Positions 25,935 to 35,739 of a DNA stretch of 64,000 bases are shown piece by piece. This DNA is from Brevundimonas subvibrioides ATCC 15264. Its GTDB lineage: Bacteria; Pseudomonadota; Alphaproteobacteria; Caulobacterales; Caulobacteraceae. Position 1 is the stretch's first letter; the number at the start of each line of letters is the position of its first letter. The notes beneath the pieces were generated by a model. That model worked only from the letters and a program-made list of their open reading frames with translations. It was not told where the DNA came from and did not search any database. The position numbers and the translations under genes were made by a program. The stretch covers positions 434,001 through 498,000 of the forward strand of contig NC_014375.1 in the NCBI RefSeq assembly GCF_000144605.1. The letters are read 5' to 3'.

Positions 25935-26382
25935 CCCGACCCGCAATCTCCTCGGCGGATAAGGGATCGGGACCGATCGACCAGTCGATCAGGGACAGAC
26001 CCGGCACACGGCCGAAATGGCGGACATTTCGGGTGACCAGGGTCCAGCTTCGCGCGAGCGCCTGACCTGCGATCAGGGTGTCGATGTCGCCGATGGGCGT
26101 GCCGGCGGCTCTAAGTTCAGAGCTCAATCGTCCGGACGAGGCGGCATCGTCCGTTGTGAAATCGATCGTCTCGAAGTCCCGGAGGTAGCGCTCCACAAGC
26201 GCCGTGTTCTCGGCCGGCTGTTGGCTGATGGAGGCTCCACGAACGAGTTCGTGCACCACGATGGCGGAGATGAGCAGCGGCACGCCTTCATGCCGCGCCT
26301 GGTCGAAGCAGCGGCGATCATACCGGGGTCGTCGACGCAACGCGGCGACGATCTCACTGGTGTCGAGCGCCAGAACTACCAA
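25924..26382 (-). CDS. vapC: VapC-type PIN-domain toxin
   Basis: 152 residues, a PIN-domain ribonuclease toxin. The acidic site is visible: Asp7 in LALDTSEIVAAL, Glu45 in VVHELVRG, Asp99 and Asp101 in IGDIDTLIAGQAL, with Asn119 in LVTRNVRHFGRVPGL at the fourth position, as in many VapC. VapC enzymes cut tRNA or rRNA in the cell. The start is an unusual TTG at 26382, which overlaps the last codons of vapB (CCTTGGTAG), so toxin translation depends on vapB. The pair is in the place after sucB where lpd is common, and base composition looks lower in GC than the neighbours. Confidence 0.88.
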   Translation of the reverse strand: MVVLALDTSEIVAALRRRPRYDRRCFDQARHEGVPLLISAIVVHELVRGASISQQPAENTALVERYLRDFETIDFTTDDAASSGRLSSELRAAGTPIGDIDTLIAGQALARSWTLVTRNVRHFGRVPGLSLIDWSIGPDPLSAEEIAGRVNG

Positions 26383-26657
26383 GGTTTGCCGGGCGTGATC
26401 GTCTGAGGCGGCGGATCAGGAAAGGGATCATCCGGATCGATAAGCGCGTCGATCCCGGCCCAGAAAGCGTCCAGTTCTTCTTGCGTCCGGGCTTGTTTCG
26501 GCATCGGCGTCAGGATGACCTCGTCGCCTTCCCTGCGTATCCGCACCTCGCCGCCTTCAAAACGAAAGGCCTTGGGAAGTCGCACGGCCTGGCTGCCGCC
26601 ATGCGCGAACAGGCGGGCGGTTTCGGCGACACCGGGGGGCTTGCGAGAGGGGGCCAT
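26376..26657 (-). CDS. vapB: VapB-type antitoxin (SpoVT/AbrB DNA-binding fold)
   Basis: 93 residues. Residues 12-52 (ETARLFAHGGSQAVRLPKAFRF, then EVRIRREGDEVILTP) are the swapped-hairpin DNA-binding domain of VapB. The rest, ARTQEELDAFWAGIDALIDPDD and a Pro-rich tail, would wrap the toxin. The gene heads the vapBC operon and its stop codon overlaps the vapC start. A near-perfect palindrome 12 bases before the ATG is the likely autoregulatory operator. There is no clear Shine-Dalgarno sequence, so the transcript may be leaderless or nearly so. Confidence 0.88.
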   Translation of the reverse strand: MAPSRKPPGVAETARLFAHGGSQAVRLPKAFRFEGGEVRIRREGDEVILTPMPKQARTQEELDAFWAGIDALIDPDDPFPDPPPQTITPGKPW

Positions 26658-26669
26658 GGCGGCGGCTTT

Positions 26670-26692
26670 CGTATCTACAGATCGTAGATACG
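26670..26692. promoter_or_regulatory. Palindromic operator of vapBC
   Basis: Nine-base arms CGTATCTAC and GTAGATACG with a five-base spacer (AGATC), ending 12 bases upstream of the vapB ATG. AbrB-type antitoxins bind such palindromes, normally as a VapBC complex, to repress their own promoter. The AT content stands out from the surroundings. Confidence 0.8.
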
Positions 26693-26726
26693 TGTTCCGG
26701 CCACCATTTTCAACCGAACGCCGGTC

Positions 26727-27989
26727 CTACAGGTCCAGCAGGGCCCGGGCCGGGTCTTCCAGCAGCTGCTTGATCCGCACCAGGAAGGTCACGGCCTCCT
26801 TGCCGTCGACGATCCGGTGGTCGTAGCTGAGCGCCAGATACATCATCGGGCGGATCTCGACCTGGCCGTTCACGGCCATCGGGCGCTGGACGATGTTGTG
26901 CATGCCCAGGATGCCCGACTGGGGCGCGTTCAGGATCGGGGTCGACATCAGCGAGCCGTAGGTGCCGCCGTTGGTGATGGTGAAGGTGCCGCCCTGCAGC
27001 TGGTCCAGCGTCAGGTCGCCGTCGCGGGCGGCCTTGCCCAGGGCTGCGATGCCCTTTTCGATGCCCGCCAGCGACAGGGTGTCGGCGTCGCGCAGCACCG
27101 GCACGACCAGACCCTTCTCGGTGCCGACGGCGACGCCGATGTCATAGTGGTTCTTGTAGATGATGTCGGTGCCGTCGATCTCGGCGTTGACGGCCGGGAT
27201 CTCCTTCAGCGCCGCGACGACCGCGCGGGTGAAGAAGCTCATGAAGCCCAGCTTGACGCCGTGGGCCTTCTCGAAAGCGTCCTTGTACTGGGTCCGCAGG
27301 GCCATGACCGTGGTCATGTCCACCTCGTTGAAGGTGGTCAGCTGGGCGGCCGTGTTCTGCGATTCCTTCAGGCGGCGCGCGATGGTCTGGCGCAGCCGGG
27401 TCATCTTGACCCGCTCCTCGCGCGGCTGGTCGGCGCGCGGGGCGGCGGCCGCGACCGGCGCCGGCGCCGGCGCACCGGCCTTGGCCGGCGCGGCCCCGAT
27501 GGCGGCCAGGGCGTCGCCCTTGGTGATGTTGCCCTTCGGACCCGTCGGCGCGATCGCCGAGGCGTCCAGATTGTTCTCGGTCACGACGCGCTGCACCGAC
27601 GGCGACAGCGGCTTGTCGGCTTGCGACGCATCGGCGGCCTTGAAGGCGGCCGATCCGCTGTTGGCCGAACCACCCGGGGCAGCGGCGGGGGCCGGTGCGG
27701 GCGCAGCGGCGGCGGCCGGGGCCGGGGCGGCCTCGGCGGGCTTGGCGGTGGCGGCGCCTTCGGTCACGGCCCCCAGGACCGCGCCCGGGGTCACCGTGTC
27801 ACCCTCGGCGAAGTGGATGGCCTCCAGCGTGCCGTCGGACGGCGAGACGACCTCCAGCGAGACCTTGTCGGTCTCCAGCTCGACCAGCATCTCGTCCTTC
27901 TTGACGGCGTCGCCGACCTTCTTGGACCATTTGGCGATGGTCGCCTCGGAGACGGATTCACCGAGGGTGGGGGTCAGGATGTCGGCCAT
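26727..27989 (-). CDS. sucB: Dihydrolipoyl succinyltransferase (E2 of 2-oxoglutarate dehydrogenase)
   Basis: 420 residues. The lipoyl domain is residues 1-76 with the lipoylated Lys42 in [11 protein letters not shown]. An Ala/Pro-rich linker follows, then the peripheral-subunit-binding domain at about 127-165 ([19 protein letters not shown]), a second linker, and the catalytic domain from about 190 with His391 and Asp395 in [13 protein letters not shown]. It transfers the succinyl group to CoA in the TCA cycle. It follows sucA with 90 bases between, which hold a strong hairpin. lpd, which often comes next, is not in the window. Confidence 0.97.
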   Translation of the reverse strand: MADILTPTLGESVSEATIAKWSKKVGDAVKKDEMLVELETDKVSLEVVSPSDGTLEAIHFAEGDTVTPGAVLGAVTEGAATAKPAEAAPAPAAAAAPAPAPAAAPGGSANSGSAAFKAADASQADKPLSPSVQRVVTENNLDASAIAPTGPKGNITKGDALAAIGAAPAKAGAPAPAPVAAAAPRADQPREERVKMTRLRQTIARRLKESQNTAAQLTTFNEVDMTTVMALRTQYKDAFEKAHGVKLGFMSFFTRAVVAALKEIPAVNAEIDGTDIIYKNHYDIGVAVGTEKGLVVPVLRDADTLSLAGIEKGIAALGKAARDGDLTLDQLQGGTFTITNGGTYGSLMSTPILNAPQSGILGMHNIVQRPMAVNGQVEIRPMMYLALSYDHRIVDGKEAVTFLVRIKQLLEDPARALLDL

Positions 27990-28047
27990 GGGGAGGTTTC
28001 CGGTCGTTCAGTCAGCGTCAGGGCTTGGCGGTCATATAGGCGATAAC

Positions 28048-28074
28048 GGCGTCGGGTGTGAGACACCCGACGCC
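28048..28074 (-). terminator. Strong hairpin between sucA and sucB
   Basis: A perfect twelve-pair stem, GGCGTCGGGTGT and ACACCCGACGCC with a three-base loop, starts five bases after the sucA stop. There is no T-run. Inside an operon this fits partial termination or protection of the sucCDA transcript 3' end, adjusting sucB relative to sucA; the effect is inferred. Confidence 0.65.
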
Positions 28075-28079
28075 GACAA

Positions 28080-31076
28080 TCAGGCGAGGGCCTCGGAGGT
28101 GAAGGCCTCGAGTTCCTTCAGGTGGCGGCTCATCAGGCCGGCGGCGGTCGAGGCCGAGGCGGGCCGTCCGACGTAGCGGGCGCGTTTGGACTTCACGTCC
28201 AGCTTCTCCAGCGTCAGCTCCAGCCAGGGATCGACGAAGGTCCAGCCGCCCATGTTCTTGGGCTCTTCCTGGCACCAGACCAGTTCGGCGTTGGGGAAGC
28301 GGGCCAGTTCGGTCGACAGCGACTTAATCGGCCACGGATAGAACTGCTCCAGCCGCATCAGATAGACGTCGTTGACGCCCTTCTTCTCGCGCGCGTCCAG
28401 CAGGTCGTAATAGACCTTGCCCGAGCACAGCACGACGCGGCGGATGTCCTTGTCGCCCTTGATCGTGATGCCGCTGACCTCGGGCCGCGTCTGGGCGTCG
28501 TCGTGCAGCACGCGGTGGAAGGACGAGCCCTCCGCCATGTCCTTCAGGGTCGAGACCGCCTTCTTGTGACGCAGCAGGCTCTTGGGCGTCATGATGATCA
28601 GCGGCTTCCTGAACGGCCGGTGCATCTGGCGGCGCAGGATGTGGAAATAGTTGGCCGGGGTCGTGCAGTTGGCGACCTGCATATTGTCCTCGGCGCACTG
28701 CTGCAGGAACCGCTCCAGCCGGGCCGAGGAATGCTCCGGCCCCTGACCTTCGTAGCCGTGCGGCAGCAGCATCGTCAGGCCGCACATGCGCAGCCATTTG
28801 CGTTCACCGGAACTGATGAACTGGTCGATCACGACCTGGGCCCCGTTCACGAAGTCGCCGAACTGGGCCTCCCACATCACCAGGGTGTTGGGATCGCTGA
28901 GCGCATAGCCGTATTCGAAGCCCAGCACCGCCTCTTCCGACAGGGCCGAATCGATGACCTCGAAATGCTGGTGGTCGCCGCCCAGGTTGTTCAGAGGCAC
29001 ATAGCGTTCCTCCGTGGTCTGATCGACGATGCCCGAGTGGCGCTGGCTGAAGGTGCCGCGCACCGAATCCTGGCCCGACAGCCGGACCGGGAAGCCCTCG
29101 GTCAGCAGCGAGGCGAAGGCGAGGCTCTCGGCCGTAGCCCAGTCGATGTCGGTGCCCTTGTCGATGGTCGCGCGGCGGGCGTCGATGACGCGCTTCAGCG
29201 TCTTGTGGATGTCGACCTGGTTCGGGATGGTCGTCAGCCGGTGGCCGAGGTCCTTGAGCTTGGCTTCCGCCACCGCCGTGTCGCCGCGGCGTTCCTCGCC
29301 GTCGGGCAGGCCCACGCCCTTCCACTGGCCGTCCAGCCAGTCCGCCTTGTCGGCGACGAAGCTCTTTCCGGCCTCGAACTGTTCGTCCAGATAGGCCTCG
29401 AACCGGGCGATCTCGGCGTCCACCTCGGCGGCGCTCAGCACGCCCTCCTCGACCAGCCGCCTGGAATAGATCTCGCGCGTCGAGGGCAGGCTGCGGATCT
29501 TCGAATACATCACCGGCTGGGTGAAGGTCGGATCGTCGCCCTCGTTGTGGCCGAAGCGGCGGTAGCAGAACATGTCCACCACCACGTCCTTCTTGAACTT
29601 CTGGCGGAACTCGGTCGCGACCTTGGCGGCGAAGACGACCGCTTCCGGATCGTCGCCGTTGACGTGGAAGATCGGGGCCTGGACCATCAGGGCCACGTCC
29701 GACGGATAGGGGCTGGACCGGCTGTTGCGCGGGCTGGTGGTGAAGCCGATCTGGTTGTTGATGACGAAATGCATCGTCCCGCCGGTGCGGTAGCCCTTCA
29801 GCCCCATCAGGGCGAAGCATTCAGCGACCACGCCCTGGCCGGCGAAGGCGGCGTCGCCGTGGATCAGCAGCGGCATGACCTTGGACCGGTCCAGCGCCCA
29901 CTGGGCTTCCGGCAGGCCGGCGTTGGCCTCGCGGATGTCGAACGCCTGTTTCGCCCGCGCCTTGCCCAGCACGACCGGGTTGACGATCTCCAGGTGCGAC
30001 GGGTTGGCGGTCAGCGACAGGTGGACGTGGTTGCCGTCGAACTCGCGGTTCGAGGAGGCCCCCATGTGGTATTTGACGTCGCCCGAGCCCTCGATGTCGC
30101 TGGGCACGGTCGAGCCGCCCTGGAACTCGTGGAAGATGGCGCGATAGGGCTTGCCCATCACCGCGGCCAGGGTGTTCAGGCGGCCGCGGTGGGCCATGCC
30201 GATGACGATCTCGTCGACGCCCAGGGCCCCGCCGCGCTTGATCATCTGCTCCAGCGCCGGGACCATGGCCTCGCCGCCGTCCAGCCCGAACCGCTTGGTG
30301 CCGGGGAAGCGCTTGTGCAGGAACCGCTCGAAGCCCTCGGCCTCGATCAGCTTGTTCAGGATGGCGATCTTGCCTTCCCGGGTGAAGCCGTTCTTCTCGA
30401 AGGCGTCGGCGCCCTCGAACCGCTGCTGCAGCCAGGATTTCTCCTCCGGCTCGGCGATATGCATGAACTGGATGCCGATATTGCCGCAATAGGTGCGGTT
30501 CAGGATCGCCAGCACCTCGCGGATCGTGCCGGTCTGCAGGCCCAGCACCCCGTCCAGATAGATCGGCCGGTCCATGTCGGCCTCGGTGAAGCCGTAGAAC
30601 TCGGGGGTCAGCTCGGGATTGTTGGTCCGGGCCTCGATCCCCAGCGGGTCCAGCGTCGCCTGCAGGTGCCCGCGCACGCGATAGCTGCGGATCAGCATCA
30701 GCACACGGATGGAATCGTGGGCGGCGGCGCGGACCTCCTCGGCGGAGGCTCCGGTCGCGGCCGGGGCGGCGGGGGCGCCGGCGGCCGGCTTCGCCTTGGG
30801 GTCAGCCTTCGGGGCGGGCCAGCGGCCGTCGAACACCCCGGTCTCCTCGGTGGGTTCGGTCGCCTGCGACCGGCCCCAGCTCCCTGCGGCCGAGGACGCC
30901 TGCACGGTCGCGGCGGAGTCCCTCAGCTGGTCGAAGAAGCCGCGCCATTCGGCCGAGACGCTGGACGGATCGGCCGCCCATTTGTCGTGCAGTTCCTCGA
31001 TGAAGGCGGCATTGGAGCCATAGAGGAAACTGGTCTCGGCAAAGACCTGGTTCAGCCGACCGGCATCGTCCGCCAT
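28080..31076 (-). CDS. sucA: 2-oxoglutarate dehydrogenase E1 component
   Basis: 998 residues from the ATG at 31076; an in-frame GTG at 31121 would add 15. The first residues, RLNQVFAETSFLYGSNAAFIEELHDKW, are typical of E1o. The thiamine diphosphate domain shows IGMAHRGRLNTLAAVMGK, HGDAAFAGQGVVAE and INNQIGFTTSP. The transketolase-like pyrimidine domain has QDSVRGTFSQRHS, WEAQFGDFVNGAQ and LLPHGYEGQGPEHSSARLERFLQ. It decarboxylates 2-oxoglutarate and succinylates the E2 lipoyl arm. Order sucC-sucD-sucA-sucB is the alphaproteobacterial one. Confidence 0.97.
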   Translation of the reverse strand: MADDAGRLNQVFAETSFLYGSNAAFIEELHDKWAADPSSVSAEWRGFFDQLRDSAATVQASSAAGSWGRSQATEPTEETGVFDGRWPAPKADPKAKPAAGAPAAPAATGASAEEVRAAAHDSIRVLMLIRSYRVRGHLQATLDPLGIEARTNNPELTPEFYGFTEADMDRPIYLDGVLGLQTGTIREVLAILNRTYCGNIGIQFMHIAEPEEKSWLQQRFEGADAFEKNGFTREGKIAILNKLIEAEGFERFLHKRFPGTKRFGLDGGEAMVPALEQMIKRGGALGVDEIVIGMAHRGRLNTLAAVMGKPYRAIFHEFQGGSTVPSDIEGSGDVKYHMGASSNREFDGNHVHLSLTANPSHLEIVNPVVLGKARAKQAFDIREANAGLPEAQWALDRSKVMPLLIHGDAAFAGQGVVAECFALMGLKGYRTGGTMHFVINNQIGFTTSPRNSRSSPYPSDVALMVQAPIFHVNGDDPEAVVFAAKVATEFRQKFKKDVVVDMFCYRRFGHNEGDDPTFTQPVMYSKIRSLPSTREIYSRRLVEEGVLSAAEVDAEIARFEAYLDEQFEAGKSFVADKADWLDGQWKGVGLPDGEERRGDTAVAEAKLKDLGHRLTTIPNQVDIHKTLKRVIDARRATIDKGTDIDWATAESLAFASLLTEGFPVRLSGQDSVRGTFSQRHSGIVDQTTEERYVPLNNLGGDHQHFEVIDSALSEEAVLGFEYGYALSDPNTLVMWEAQFGDFVNGAQVVIDQFISSGERKWLRMCGLTMLLPHGYEGQGPEHSSARLERFLQQCAEDNMQVANCTTPANYFHILRRQMHRPFRKPLIIMTPKSLLRHKKAVSTLKDMAEGSSFHRVLHDDAQTRPEVSGITIKGDKDIRRVVLCSGKVYYDLLDAREKKGVNDVYLMRLEQFYPWPIKSLSTELARFPNAELVWCQEEPKNMGGWTFVDPWLELTLEKLDVKSKRARYVGRPASASTAAGLMSRHLKELEAFTSEALA

Positions 31077-31204
31077 AGTATTCGTCGTCCCGACTTCGGC
31101 CCCGGGTTGATCAGCGGTCACATCCGCGTGAGGCCAGCGCGGTTGATATAGGCGCTGTTTCCTTATGGGTCATGACCGAAGGAGGGCGAAAAGGCACTTT
31201 TTAT

Positions 31205-31368
31205 CCTCCCCCGGAGCGCAGCGAACGGGGGAGGGGGACCGCGAAGCGGTGGAGGGGGCGAAAGCATGCACCGTGTCGGGGGTCGCCCCCTCCACCCCCG
31301 CGCCAGAGCGCGGCGGTCCTGAGGACGGCTCGTATACGAGCCGCCCGCAGCCCCCGCTGCGCGGGGGC
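31205..31368. repeat. Mosaic of five palindromes in the sucD-sucA gap, including family B site 3
   Basis: The 295-base gap (31077-31371) holds, left to right: CCTCCCCCG/CGGGGGAGG (31205-31213 with 31226-31234); ACCGC-GAA-GCGGT (31238-31250); GGAGGGGGCG/CGCCCCCTCC (31251-31260 with 31284-31293); an 18-base perfect palindrome CGGCTCGTATACGAGCCG (31326-31343); and GCCCCCGC-TGC-GCGGGGGC (31350-31368), which begins three bases after the sucD stop on the minus strand. The first three share sequence with 4483-4568. No coding frame is supported here. Confidence 0.7.
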
Positions 31369-31371
31369 GGA

Positions 31372-32274
31372 TTAGCCCTTCAGCACTTCCACCAGCGTCT
31401 TGCCGAGGCGCGCGGGCGAGGGCGACATGGTGATGCCGGCGGCTTCCATCGCCGCGATCTTGCTCTCCGCATCGCCCTTGCCGCCGCTGACGACGGCCCC
31501 GGCGTGGCCCATGGTGCGACCCTTGGGCGCGGTCCGACCGGCGATGAAGCCGGCCATCGGCTTCTTGCGGCCCTTCTTGGCCTCGTCGATCAGGAACTGG
31601 GCGGCTTCTTCTTCCGCCCCGCCGCCGATCTCGCCGATCATGATGATCGAGGTGGTCTCGGGGTCGGCCAGGAACATTTCCAGCACGTCGATGAACTCGG
31701 TGCCCTTGACCGGGTCGCCGCCGATGCCGACGGCCGTGGTCTGGCCCAGGCCCTCGTTGGTCGTCTGGAACACGGCCTCATAGGTCAGGGTGCCCGAACG
31801 CGACACGACGCCGACCGAGCCCTTCTTGAAGATGGAACCCGGCATGATGCCGATCTTGCATTCGTCCGGGGTCAGGACGCCGGGGCAGTTGGGGCCCAGC
31901 AGGCGCGACTTCGAGCCTTCCAGGTGCCGCTTGACCTTGACCATGTCCAGCACCGGGATGCCCTCGGTGATGCAGGTGATGAAGGGGATCTCGGCGTCGA
32001 TCGCCTCGATGATGGCGGCCGCGGCCCCGGCCGGCGGGACGTAGATGACCGAGGCGTCGGCCCCGGTGGCCTCTTTCGCTTCGGCGACCGAGGCGTAGAT
32101 CGGCAGGCTTTCGCCATGCGATCCGGTCCAGTTCGTGCCGCCCTTGGTCGGGTGCACGCCCGCGACCATCTGGGTGCCGTGATAGGCCAGGGCCTGTTCG
32201 GTGTGGAACCCGCCGGTCTTGCCGGTCAGGCCCTGGACGATGATTTTCGTGTTCTTGTCGACGAGGATGGACAT
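31372..32274 (-). CDS. sucD: Succinyl-CoA synthetase alpha subunit
   Basis: 300 residues. The CoA-binding N-terminus reads [24 protein letters not shown]. The central [20 protein letters not shown] and the active-site helix with the phosphorylated His (about residue 257) in [13 protein letters not shown] are family landmarks. It works with SucC to make ATP or GTP from succinyl-CoA. The start ATG is 58 bases after sucC. The 3' side is a 295-base palindrome-rich gap before sucA, so sucCD and sucAB may be differently expressed. Confidence 0.97.
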   Translation of the reverse strand: MSILVDKNTKIIVQGLTGKTGGFHTEQALAYHGTQMVAGVHPTKGGTNWTGSHGESLPIYASVAEAKEATGADASVIYVPPAGAAAAIIEAIDAEIPFITCITEGIPVLDMVKVKRHLEGSKSRLLGPNCPGVLTPDECKIGIMPGSIFKKGSVGVVSRSGTLTYEAVFQTTNEGLGQTTAVGIGGDPVKGTEFIDVLEMFLADPETTSIIMIGEIGGGAEEEAAQFLIDEAKKGRKKPMAGFIAGRTAPKGRTMGHAGAVVSGGKGDAESKIAAMEAAGITMSPSPARLGKTLVEVLKG

Positions 32275-32332
32275 GGGTCTATCGATCTCTGGATGTGTCT
32301 GTCAGCAGGGCGGTGGCGGAGAGGCGTGAACC

Positions 32333-33523
<1,191 letters not shown>

Positions 33524-33614
33524 GGAAAGACCGCCGCGATCGCTGGGAGAAGTTGGTCGCGCTTATAGGCGTGGCCCCTTCGCAGGTGCAACCGTCTGCG
33601 GGCCGCGCGGTCGT

Positions 33615-34033
33615 TCAGGCCCGCCGCGGCCGCACCGGAATCACGGTGGCCGCGGGATCCAGCCTGTGTCGCTCGATCAGGTCGCCCAGGTTGCGCGCGG
33701 CCCGCGTCAGGGCGTCGGCCTCGGCGGCCCGTCCCTCGGCCAGCAGCCAGGCCGCGCGCTGGGAGGCGCGCAACAGGGCCTCGCGGGACGAGACATGGTA
33801 GGTCGGCGCGTCGATGGGATCGATCGGCGGGATCGCGGCGGTCGCCACCGGATCGTCCCGGATCGCGGTCTCCAGCCGGGTCCACCCCTCGGCCCCGCGC
33901 GTCGGCGAAGGTTGGCCAGGCCGACGTCGAACCGGCGACAGACCGACGGCGCGGGCTCGCCTGCCAGATAGGCGGCTTTCACCTTGGCCCAGATTTCGGG
34001 GCCGCGATACCGGCGGGGTGTCGGGGTGTGCAT
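33615..34033 (-). pseudogene. HTH-type DNA-binding protein gene broken by a one-base frameshift
   Basis: The first frame (from ATG 34033) reads MHTPTPRRYRGPEIWAKVK, then AAYLAGEPAPSVCRRFDVGLANLRRRA, a helix-turn-helix of the type used by small phage-like or developmental regulators. At a run of four C on the plus strand (33893-33896) it drifts into a nonsense frame. The natural continuation, EGWTRLETAIRDDPVATAAI and on to 33615, is in another frame. Adding one base makes 420 bases and a clean 139-residue protein, with REALLRASQRAAWLLAEGRAAEADALTRAARNLGDLIER as a helical C-terminal part. It may be a real null allele or a homopolymer sequencing error. The ATG lies one base from a perfect operator-like palindrome. 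Confidence 0.72.
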
Positions 34034-34034
34034 C

Positions 34035-34054
34035 GGGACAGTGTGGACTGTCCC
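34035..34054. promoter_or_regulatory. Perfect palindrome abutting the HTH gene start (likely operator)
   Basis: GGGACAGT and ACTGTCCC, eight-base perfect arms with a four-base spacer, end one base before the ATG at 34033. Binding there would block both initiation of transcription and access to the start codon. Autoregulation by the HTH protein is inferred from position. Confidence 0.6.
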
Positions 34055-34137
34055 TGCGTCAGAATCGGTCGGAACGCCCCAGCCCGGGCCGGCCAGCGGT
34101 CGTCGAAGTCTTCGGTGTCGCCCGTGTCCGTCGCCGG

Positions 34138-34183
34138 ATTGTCCCCGAAATCGCCCCGGCCTGTCTCCGAAGTCTCCCCGACA
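34138..34183. repeat. Degenerate 23-base direct repeat in the gap after the MFS gene
   Basis: Two adjacent units share TGTC-CCGAA-TC-CCCCG with a few substitutions, with weaker echoes on both sides. The surrounding 34055-34256 gap has no supported gene: the frames through it give Gly/Asp/Thr-rich low-complexity peptides without a ribosome site. Confidence 0.35.
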
Positions 34184-34256
34184 TGTCTCTCATGTCGTCC
34201 GCTCGACTGGAGGAATTCCCGCTTCCGGGCACCTCGCAGTCGAGCAAGTCGACGCC

Positions 34257-35582
34257 TCAGTCGACCCAGTCGCGCCTCAGGCTGCGCGCCGCGATGAACA
34301 GCAGGATCGCCGCCAGGGCATAGAACCACTGCCCGACGTACAGCGAGTACCGCAGGGCCTCCTCGGCGAACCGGGGCGTCAGATAGTCCGACACCGCGCC
34401 CAGCAGATAGATCCCCAGTCCGATGCCGACCAGGTTGTTGATCAGCAGGAAGCTGGCCGAGGCGGTCGAGCGCATGTGCGCGGGCACCAGGTGCTGGACC
34501 GCCGTCGTGATCGGTCCCAGCCAGGCCAGCGCCAGGGCCTGGGGCACCAGGAACAGGGCGAAAGCCGTCCACTTGTCCGGGGTGTTCATGGCGATGAAGA
34601 ACAGCGGCACGGCGATGATGAAGCCGACGGCCGGGACCAGCGGATAGGTCGCCTTCTTGACGCCCTTGCCCAGTTTGTCGGCCAGCCAGCCGCCCAGCCA
34701 GATGCCGGCCGTGCCGCCGATGAACGAGATGCCGGCCATGTACCAGGCGCGCTCGGCCCCCTCCATGCCCAGCGAGCGCTGGAAGAAGCTGGGCAGCCAG
34801 AAGGCCGCGCCATAGCCGTAGACCGAGGAACAGGCGGCCCCGAACGACAGGAACCAGAAACTGGGCTTCTTCAGCAGGATGGCCCAGACCTCGCCGAACG
34901 AGGCGGCCTTGACCGGCACCAGGGGCGTGACGATCCCGGACGCATCGGCGCCCGGGGCGGCCCGGTCGTATCGGCCCCGCACGGGGTCCTTGACCGTCAG
35001 TTTCAGCAGCGGCGCCAGAAGCACCCCGGCCAGGCCGATGACGATGAAGGCCGCGCGCCAGTCGATCGCCGCCGCCAGCAGGCCGCCGAAAAGATAGCCG
35101 AGCGCCGTGCCGATCGAGACGCCGAACGAATAGACCGCCAGCGCCCGTGCCCGCTGCATCTTGGGGAAATAGTCCGCGACCAGCGAATAGGACGGGGCCA
35201 CGCCGCCCGCCTCGCCGACGCCGACGCCCATGCGCGCCCCGAACAGGAAGGTGAAGCCGGTCGCCAGGCCGCACAGGGCCGTGAAGCCGGACCAGACCGC
35301 CAGGGCCGTGGCGATGATCGAGGTGCGGCTGACCCGGTCGGCCAGCCAGGCGATCGGCAGGGCCAGGGTCGAATAGACGACGGCGAAGGCCGGCCCGCCC
35401 AGCAGGCCCAGCTGGCTGTCGGTGAAATTCATCTCGGCCTGGATGTAGGGGGCCAGGATGGCCAGCACCTGCCGGTCGATGAAGTTGAAGGTGTAGACCA
35501 CCATCAGGAGCCCGAGGACGTAATAGCGGTAGGCCGGCCGCTCCAGCGGGGTCGGCGCGGCCGTGGCGTCGTTCAGCGTCAT
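34257..35582 (-). CDS. MFS transporter (spinster/hexuronate-like group)
   Basis: 441 residues with twelve predicted helices. The first helix region reads LMVVYTFNFIDRQVLAILAPYIQ, followed by DSQLGLLGGPAFAVVY and LADRVSRTSIIA, the pattern of the MFS group that includes spinster-like and organic-acid carriers. GVGVGEAGGVAPSYSLVADYF is also typical. The substrate is unknown. It lies downstream of the TonB receptor on the same strand, with a likely terminator between. Such MFS/TonB pairs in Caulobacterales often serve uptake of one nutrient, which makes shared function a reasonable guess. Confidence 0.88.
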   Translation of the reverse strand: MTLNDATAAPTPLERPAYRYYVLGLLMVVYTFNFIDRQVLAILAPYIQAEMNFTDSQLGLLGGPAFAVVYSTLALPIAWLADRVSRTSIIATALAVWSGFTALCGLATGFTFLFGARMGVGVGEAGGVAPSYSLVADYFPKMQRARALAVYSFGVSIGTALGYLFGGLLAAAIDWRAAFIVIGLAGVLLAPLLKLTVKDPVRGRYDRAAPGADASGIVTPLVPVKAASFGEVWAILLKKPSFWFLSFGAACSSVYGYGAAFWLPSFFQRSLGMEGAERAWYMAGISFIGGTAGIWLGGWLADKLGKGVKKATYPLVPAVGFIIAVPLFFIAMNTPDKWTAFALFLVPQALALAWLGPITTAVQHLVPAHMRSTASASFLLINNLVGIGLGIYLLGAVSDYLTPRFAEEALRYSLYVGQWFYALAAILLFIAARSLRRDWVD

Positions 35583-35643
35583 CCGGGTTTCCTCGTGGAC
35601 TCTCGTTCCTTGCCGCCGACCGTAGCGGGCCGGATCAAGGCTG

Positions 35644-35684
35644 CAAAAGAAAAAGGGCGACGGCCCGATCGAACCGCCGCCCCA
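35644..35684 (-). terminator. Intrinsic terminator after the TonB receptor gene
   Basis: On the minus strand a GC-rich stem (GGGGCGGCGG with CCGTCGCCC, one wobble) is followed directly by TTTTTCTTTT. It lies about 55 bases after the receptor stop and upstream of the MFS gene, so the two are at least partly separate transcription units. Confidence 0.75.
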
Positions 35685-35739
35685 GTTTCATCCGTCTCGT
35701 CCGGGCACGAAGACTGCGTCCCGGGGAGCCATGGCGCGC

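Noticed and set aside
28122..31151. A 1009-codon plus-strand frame opposite sucA
   Set aside because: sucA is unambiguous across the same bases; the antisense translation has no domain and a shadow composition.
34055..34256. A small coding gene in the repeat-like gap
   Set aside because: Frames give low-complexity Gly/Asp/Thr or Arg peptides without a ribosome site; the pattern is explained by degenerate direct repeats.
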